From Alphaproteobacteria bacterium (lineage in GTDB: Bacteria > Pseudomonadota > Alphaproteobacteria > RF32 > CAG-239): DNA of 44,207 nt. A model generated the notes under the pieces. It was not told the origin of the DNA, did no database searches, and was given only the letters and a program-made list of their open reading frames with translations. This document shows, one piece after another, positions 41,144 to 44,207 of the stretch (position 1 is the stretch's first letter; the number at the start of each line of letters is the position of its first letter). The position numbers and the translations under genes are program-made. The stretch covers positions 1 through 44,207 of the forward strand of contig JAEEYV010000002.1 in NCBI GenBank assembly GCA_016288295.1, given 5' to 3'.

Positions 41144-41195
41144 ATCAAGAAACGCATTTTGCCGTCAGGCAAAATGCGTTTCTTGTTGTTTGTTG
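41144..41195 (+). terminator. Hairpin terminator, first copy of a 52-bp repeat
   Basis: A near-perfect 18-bp stem, CAAGAAACGCATTTTGCC (41146-41163) and its complement (41168-41185), has loop GTCA. The T/G-rich tail TTGTTTGTTG follows. Identical to 41571-41622 over 52 bases. Confidence 0.85.
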
Positions 41196-41236
41196 TATAG
41201 ATAGTAATGTGAAAAACATAGTCAGAAAATAGAATA

Positions 41237-41265
41237 TTGACAGAAGCTTTTTTCACGTATAGACT
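41237..41265 (+). promoter_or_regulatory. Promoter of the ACP-like gene
   Basis: TTGACA (41237-41242), a 17-bp spacer and TAGACT (41260-41265). An AT-rich leader without ribosome site leads to the ATG at 41307. Confidence 0.6.
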
Positions 41266-41306
41266 CACTATTTAATAGTTAATTATTTTAAAATCATTAG
41301 TATATT

Positions 41307-41555
41307 ATGGATAAGACACAAATTTTAGCATGGCTTCGTGGTACTCTGCAAAAGAGTTTTGGTATCTCTCAAGATCAATCCCGTAATGGGATGACCTGTC
41401 AAAAACTGGGCCTGAAACGAGAAGACCTCAATGAGTTAAGACAAAAGCTCAGAGGAGAGTGTAACATTGTTGTTCCAGACGGTATCATAGGTGATATGGA
41501 GTATATGACTCTGGAAGGAGTGGCGGATACATTGCTGGGTTACGTCCAGCAATGA
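41307..41555 (+). CDS. Acyl-carrier-like protein lacking the phosphopantetheine serine
   Basis: 82 residues. The N-terminus MDKTQILAWLRGTLQKSFGI parallels MDKQEILEWLYDELKTNFVV of the preceding ACP. At the key site QKLGLKREDLNELRQKL replaces DDLGLDSVDRVELVMRI. The aspartate and the serine have become Lys and Arg, so it cannot be modified in the usual way. The C-terminal TLEGVADTLLGYV keeps the ACP helix-IV pattern. It is a tandem duplicate with its own promoter and the same terminator sequence. It could be a decoy, a structural partner or a drifting copy. Intact frame and promoter argue against a simple pseudogene. Confidence 0.65.
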   Translation: MDKTQILAWLRGTLQKSFGISQDQSRNGMTCQKLGLKREDLNELRQKLRGECNIVVPDGIIGDMEYMTLEGVADTLLGYVQQ

Positions 41556-41570
41556 TGGTCGGTCTGAAGT

Positions 41571-41622
41571 ATCAAGAAACGCATTTTGCCGTCAGGCAAA
41601 ATGCGTTTCTTGTTGTTTGTTG
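41571..41622 (+). terminator. Hairpin terminator, second copy of the 52-bp repeat
   Basis: Same 52 bases as 41144-41195; stem 41573-41590 with 41595-41612. It also lies 5 bases beyond the stop of the convergent outer-membrane protein gene and may end both transcripts. Confidence 0.85.
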
Positions 41623-41626
41623 GGGC

Positions 41627-42502
41627 TTACAGGCCGAACAATTCGGAATAAGCAAATGAAACACCAATCATAAAGTTGCTTCCGGTTTTGTTTACACCGC
41701 GAGCTTCGCCCATAAAGTATTGAATGTATGGAGCGAGGCTGAAATTATTGTAGATTTTTACATCCATACGAGCAATGGCGCTCAATTCATATTTGAGATC
41801 GGTATAAACATATTCGCTATAGCTCAAATAGTCACGGAAATATCCTTCAAATTGAAATTTTACCTGTTCAGATTGAGCATATTCGGTACGCCAACCGATT
41901 TCGTATGCGGATTTGGTATTTTTGCGTTCGCTGTAGGTAATATCATATTCAGCGACGGCAGCAGCGTATAATTCTTTGATTATATTGCCGTTGAAAATTT
42001 TCAGACCGGTTTTGCCGCGGAAGACTTTTTGACGTGGAGCCGGTTTGTTGGGTTTGAATTCGGTCTGATATGCAATGCTGGCAAACGGGCCGATGTCGGC
42101 ATTATCAGCTTCAAAACGCCACATTTTGCGGTTGTAGTCAGAAGTAAGCAATATTTTATCGGCATCTTCACTGGTGGTATCATTGCCGTTAGCAGGGCGG
42201 AGTTTGGTGCGTCCATATTCAGCAAACAGGCTGTTGTTCCATTGCCATTGCGGTTGATCATACTCGAGAACAAAATCAAAAACGCCTTTAATCATTGTTT
42301 GACTATCGGCACTTAGTTTTGAGTTAGGGTTATCAACATAATATTCGCCGTTTTGGACTTCGGTTGAAGCCATCTCAAGGGCTACACGACGAAAGTTTGC
42401 ACGAAGATCGCTTAAGTTTTGTTTGGGTTCGTCTGCCATAGCATTAGAGCAGAATATTGCTCCGCAACATAATATTGCAGGAAAAGCATAATTTTTTTTC
42501 AT
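41627..42502 (-). CDS. Outer-membrane beta-barrel protein, DUF3078-like
   Basis: 291 residues from the ATG at 42502 with GGAGGAACT upstream. Signal peptide MKKNYAFPAILCCGAIFCSNAMA. The mature part alternates hydrophobic and polar residues in amphipathic strands. Examples are FDFVLEYDQPQWQWNNSLFAEYGR, MWRFEADNADIGPFASIAYQTEFK, VKFQFEGYFRDYLSYSEYVYTDLKYELSAIARMDVKI and NFMIGVSFAYSELFGL. The repeated Trp/Tyr-rich strands and a C-terminal strand fit a small barrel. DUF3078 is a tentative match by recollection. The last residue is Leu, not Phe. Two CAGAGGAGCA repeats lie in its upstream region. Confidence 0.7.
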   Translation of the reverse strand: MKKNYAFPAILCCGAIFCSNAMADEPKQNLSDLRANFRRVALEMASTEVQNGEYYVDNPNSKLSADSQTMIKGVFDFVLEYDQPQWQWNNSLFAEYGRTKLRPANGNDTTSEDADKILLTSDYNRKMWRFEADNADIGPFASIAYQTEFKPNKPAPRQKVFRGKTGLKIFNGNIIKELYAAAVAEYDITYSERKNTKSAYEIGWRTEYAQSEQVKFQFEGYFRDYLSYSEYVYTDLKYELSAIARMDVKIYNNFSLAPYIQYFMGEARGVNKTGSNFMIGVSFAYSELFGL

Positions 42503-42545
42503 AGTTCCTCCGATAGTCATTTTTGTAGTTCAACTCTACGTTATA

Positions 42546-42579
42546 CAGAGGAGCAGTAGTTGACAAGAGCAGAGGAGCA
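42546..42579. promoter_or_regulatory. Direct repeats CAGAGGAGCA upstream of the outer-membrane protein gene
   Basis: Identical 10-bp copies at 42546-42555 and 42570-42579, start-to-start 24 bp. On the minus strand a TTGTCA (42565-42560) lies between them, with TATAAC just downstream, so they flank or overlap a likely promoter. This is consistent with a regulator-binding site. Confidence 0.45.
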
Positions 42580-42632
42580 ATATTAACAGCTTTTTGTTGT
42601 TGGAAAATTTATGATTTTTTTATAAAAATGTC

Positions 42633-42661
42633 TTGACAAGATGTGAAAATAACCTTAAGTA
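42633..42661 (+). promoter_or_regulatory. Promoter of tRNA-Met
   Basis: TTGACA (42633-42638), a 17-bp spacer and TAAGTA (42656-42661), about 15 bp before the mature tRNA 5' end. Confidence 0.6.
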
Positions 42662-42676
42662 ATATGCAGTCTTTAT

Positions 42677-42753
42677 GGCGGGGTAGCTCAGTTGGTTAGA
42701 GCAGCGGAATCATAATCCGCGTGTCGTTGGTTCGAATCCGACCCTCGCTACCA
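42677..42753 (+). tRNA. tRNA-Met, elongator type (anticodon CAT)
   Basis: 77 nt with encoded CCA. The acceptor stem GGCGGGG pairs with CCTCGCT (two G-U pairs). The D arm is AGCTCAGTTGGTTAGAGC, and the anticodon stem-loop GCGGAATCATAATCCGC gives CAT. The T loop is TTCGAAT. The sequence up to the variable loop is the one commonly seen for alphaproteobacterial elongator tRNA-Met. A lysidine-type tRNA-Ile(CAT) is less likely but cannot be ruled out by anticodon alone. Confidence 0.93.
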
Positions 42754-42757
42754 CTTC

Positions 42758-42781
42758 AAACCCTTGAGAAATCAAGGGTTT
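42758..42781 (+). terminator. Terminator of tRNA-Met
   Basis: AAACCCTTGA (42758-42767), loop GAAA, TCAAGGGTTT (42772-42781), followed by TATTGTTTTT. Confidence 0.8.
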
Positions 42782-42791
42782 TATTGTTTTT

Positions 42792-44207
42792 CTATCTACT
42801 ATGGTTAAGAGGAACTTTGTGTATATTATTTAAACTTTTGTTTTGTTCTTGCTCTTCAGGGGAAGTCGCTCTAAAAGTTACCGAAACTACTTTTGAACCA
42901 TCACACATGGTGTGATCAACACCATTTTCTTTATATTGAACTAATCCGCGCTCAGCCATAATTTTCAGGTATTTTAATGTAGTTTCATCACGCATTTCTG
43001 CACTCCATTCTCCGCCATCTTTATGTATTACACGGATCATCTCAGCAAATAATTTGCGTGATGAGGCGTTCTTGTCTTTTCGATATTCGGGAAGAACTGC
43101 CATATCGTAAATGGATTTTTCTTCTTTATTATACAAACAGTATCCAACAACTCCTTTTTCGCGATCTTCAATGACAAATCCGGACATATTATCAGGTGCT
43201 TGAAGCTGTTTATCACTTTCAGGAAATACCTTATATGAAATATTGTCCATGGCATCAATATCCAAAAAGCAAACATCTCGAATATAACGCTGACTTTCTT
43301 GTGTTTTATCCAGAGGTTGAGCATTCGGATTTTCTGACAACAAAACTTGTGAATGTGCGTCAGAATAGTTATCTGTACCATCATGACCGTATAATTTGGG
43401 TAGAGATATGGCCTCTGTTTGTTTATAACCTGACACATCTGCATCTTGATAGCCTATACCTATCGTTACTTTATGACAATTTTCTTCTTGGGTCAGATAC
43501 TGCCCGACTTGTTCATAGATTTTATTTATCTCAGGGCGGCTTTTAAGTTCTCCCAAAGCTTCTATATTATCAAAACAAACTTCGCGATATTTGCCTTCGG
43601 TGTTTTCCCATGTCCATGAGCCGGCAACAATTTCTCCTTTATCATTTTCAATTACGAACAACTGCGAGAACGGATGTTTTACTGTTGAAACGGCACAAGA
43701 ATGCCCCACTCCTCCAAAATGTTGACAACAGTCGGTGTAATCTCCAAAAAATCCGGTTCTGGGATCTTCTCGTGGCAAAAATCTTCCTGTATATTTGCCT
43801 TCCTTAAATTCTTTTTTGCTGTCAAACGGCTCAGGAACTTTTAATCCGGCCAGATAGATATCTTCATAATTATGATATTCCTCCTCAGGTGTGCCATGTT
43901 TTGCCGCCTCAATTGCAAAAACATTATTGCGCTGATCTTCATATATTACACTCATGCAAATTGAAAGAACATCATTGTATTTGAGCTTTGCTATTGCAGA
44001 ATTATCTTCCTGATCTTGTAATTTTTTTTCTAAAGCTTTCCAGTTTTTAGCAATAATCGATAGTTCTTTCAATGGGCGATGAACTGTCCGGTGTTCTGCA
44101 TTCTGATAGAGAATATTTCTTTGAATGAATTGCGAAAACCGTGCATTCGCTTCCGGGCTCATCGGTTCGGGTAACCAATATACTGCATCGTGAATAGATA
44201 ATTTATC
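42792..44207 (-). CDS. GNAT-like protein with two related halves (5' end cut by window edge)
   Basis: 471 residues are visible. The frame stays open upstream of the first Met at 44162 to the window edge (reading DKLSIHDAVYWLPEP), so the true start is outside. The N-terminal ~110 visible residues are helical and unassigned. The middle (about 140-230) has DYTDCCQHFGGVGHSC, FVIENDKGEIVAGSWTW and VCFDNIEALGEL, an acetyltransferase-like pattern. The C-terminal part has SGFVIEDREKGVVGYCLY and IYDMAVLPEYRKDKNASSRKLFAEMIRVI, a typical GNAT acetyl-CoA loop region. It is probably an N-acetyltransferase-like or scaffold protein; its target is unknown. Confidence 0.6.
   Translation of the reverse strand, partial: DKLSIHDAVYWLPEPMSPEANARFSQFIQRNILYQNAEHRTVHRPLKELSIIAKNWKALEKKLQDQEDNSAIAKLKYNDVLSICMSVIYEDQRNNVFAIEAAKHGTPEEEYHNYEDIYLAGLKVPEPFDSKKEFKEGKYTGRFLPREDPRTGFFGDYTDCCQHFGGVGHSCAVSTVKHPFSQLFVIENDKGEIVAGSWTWENTEGKYREVCFDNIEALGELKSRPEINKIYEQVGQYLTQEENCHKVTIGIGYQDADVSGYKQTEAISLPKLYGHDGTDNYSDAHSQVLLSENPNAQPLDKTQESQRYIRDVCFLDIDAMDNISYKVFPESDKQLQAPDNMSGFVIEDREKGVVGYCLYNKEEKSIYDMAVLPEYRKDKNASSRKLFAEMIRVIHKDGGEWSAEMRDETTLKYLKIMAERGLVQYKENGVDHTMCDGSKVVSVTFRATSPEEQEQNKSLNNIHKVPLNHSR

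Noticed and set aside
41144..41622. Insertion-sequence or transposon ends around the ACP-like gene
   Set aside because: The 52-bp repeats are direct copies of a terminator hairpin; no transposase or target duplication is visible.
1..44207. Toxin-antitoxin, restriction-modification or other complete defence module
   Set aside because: No pair or cluster with recognisable defence domains was found; the short orphan genes lack toxin or antitoxin features.

Overview
The window looks like a chromosomal segment of an AT-rich, Gram-negative alphaproteobacterium, probably an uncultured or host-associated lineage. Five things point that way. A CckA-type hybrid kinase and an HdaA-type DnaA regulator sit side by side. 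There is a DUF2155 protein next to MlaD genes. The recA upstream region carries a GTTC-N7-GTTC SOS box. The elongator tRNA-Met is of the alphaproteobacterial type. The gene order pyrH-frr-uppS-cdsA-rseP-bamA-lpxD-fabZ is typical. No genus can be named from the sequence alone.

Layout. 1-2.6 kb: the start of uvrA (cut by the window edge), a solitary periplasmic binding protein, ssb and a small orphan gene. 2.6-5.3 kb (minus strand): two MlaD proteins, a DUF2155 protein and a family 2 glycosyltransferase. 5.4-9.7 kb (minus): plsY-dprA-topA. 9.9-17.6 kb (plus): one long envelope and translation operon, pyrH-frr-uppS-cdsA-rseP-bamA-lpxD-fabZ. It ends at a strong terminator without the usual lpxA/lpxB. 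17.6-18.5 kb: a small orphan gene, two tandem copies of a ~190-bp unit built from the 3' end of a tRNA, and the intact tRNA-Ser(GCT). 18.6-27.2 kb: short units encoding a SIMPL protein, a Nudix hydrolase, a small membrane protein, RecA, an HD hydrolase, a short exported protein, a CNNM/CBS protein, a HAD phosphatase coupled to a glycerol-1-phosphate dehydrogenase homologue, and two unknowns. 27.2-34.1 kb (minus): TPR protein, phosphoglucomutase, CckA and HdaA. 34.2-38.7 kb (plus): uracil-DNA glycosylase, a pair of related exported proteins, a Slt-type lytic transglycosylase and a small membrane protein. 38.7-44.2 kb: an NDP-kinase-like protein, UDP-glucose dehydrogenase, two tandem acyl-carrier-like genes, an outer-membrane barrel protein, tRNA-Met and a truncated GNAT-like gene.

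How the genes work together. Most are housekeeping. They make phospholipid precursors (plsY, cdsA), undecaprenyl carrier (uppS), lipid A and fatty acids (lpxD, fabZ) and outer-membrane proteins (bamA). Others maintain DNA (uvrA, ssb, topA, dprA, recA, a family-4 UDG) or control the cell cycle (cckA-hdaA). Pgm, UDP-glucose dehydrogenase and the glycosyltransferase suggest that surface glycans are made.

The least ordinary items are five. (1) The tandem tRNA-Ser-derived repeats can fold back on themselves and differ mainly in loops. (2) Five short stand-alone genes share one architecture: a TTGACA-type promoter, an AU-rich leader with no Shine-Dalgarno sequence, and a strong hairpin terminator. 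(3) A duplicated acyl carrier protein gene has one copy that has lost the phosphopantetheine serine, and both copies are followed by the same 52-bp terminator. (4) An NDP-kinase-like domain keeps the catalytic-histidine motif but has an altered N-terminal motif. (5) A glycerol-1-phosphate dehydrogenase homologue overlaps a HAD phosphatase gene. I did not see a CRISPR array, an insertion sequence, a prophage or a complete defence system.
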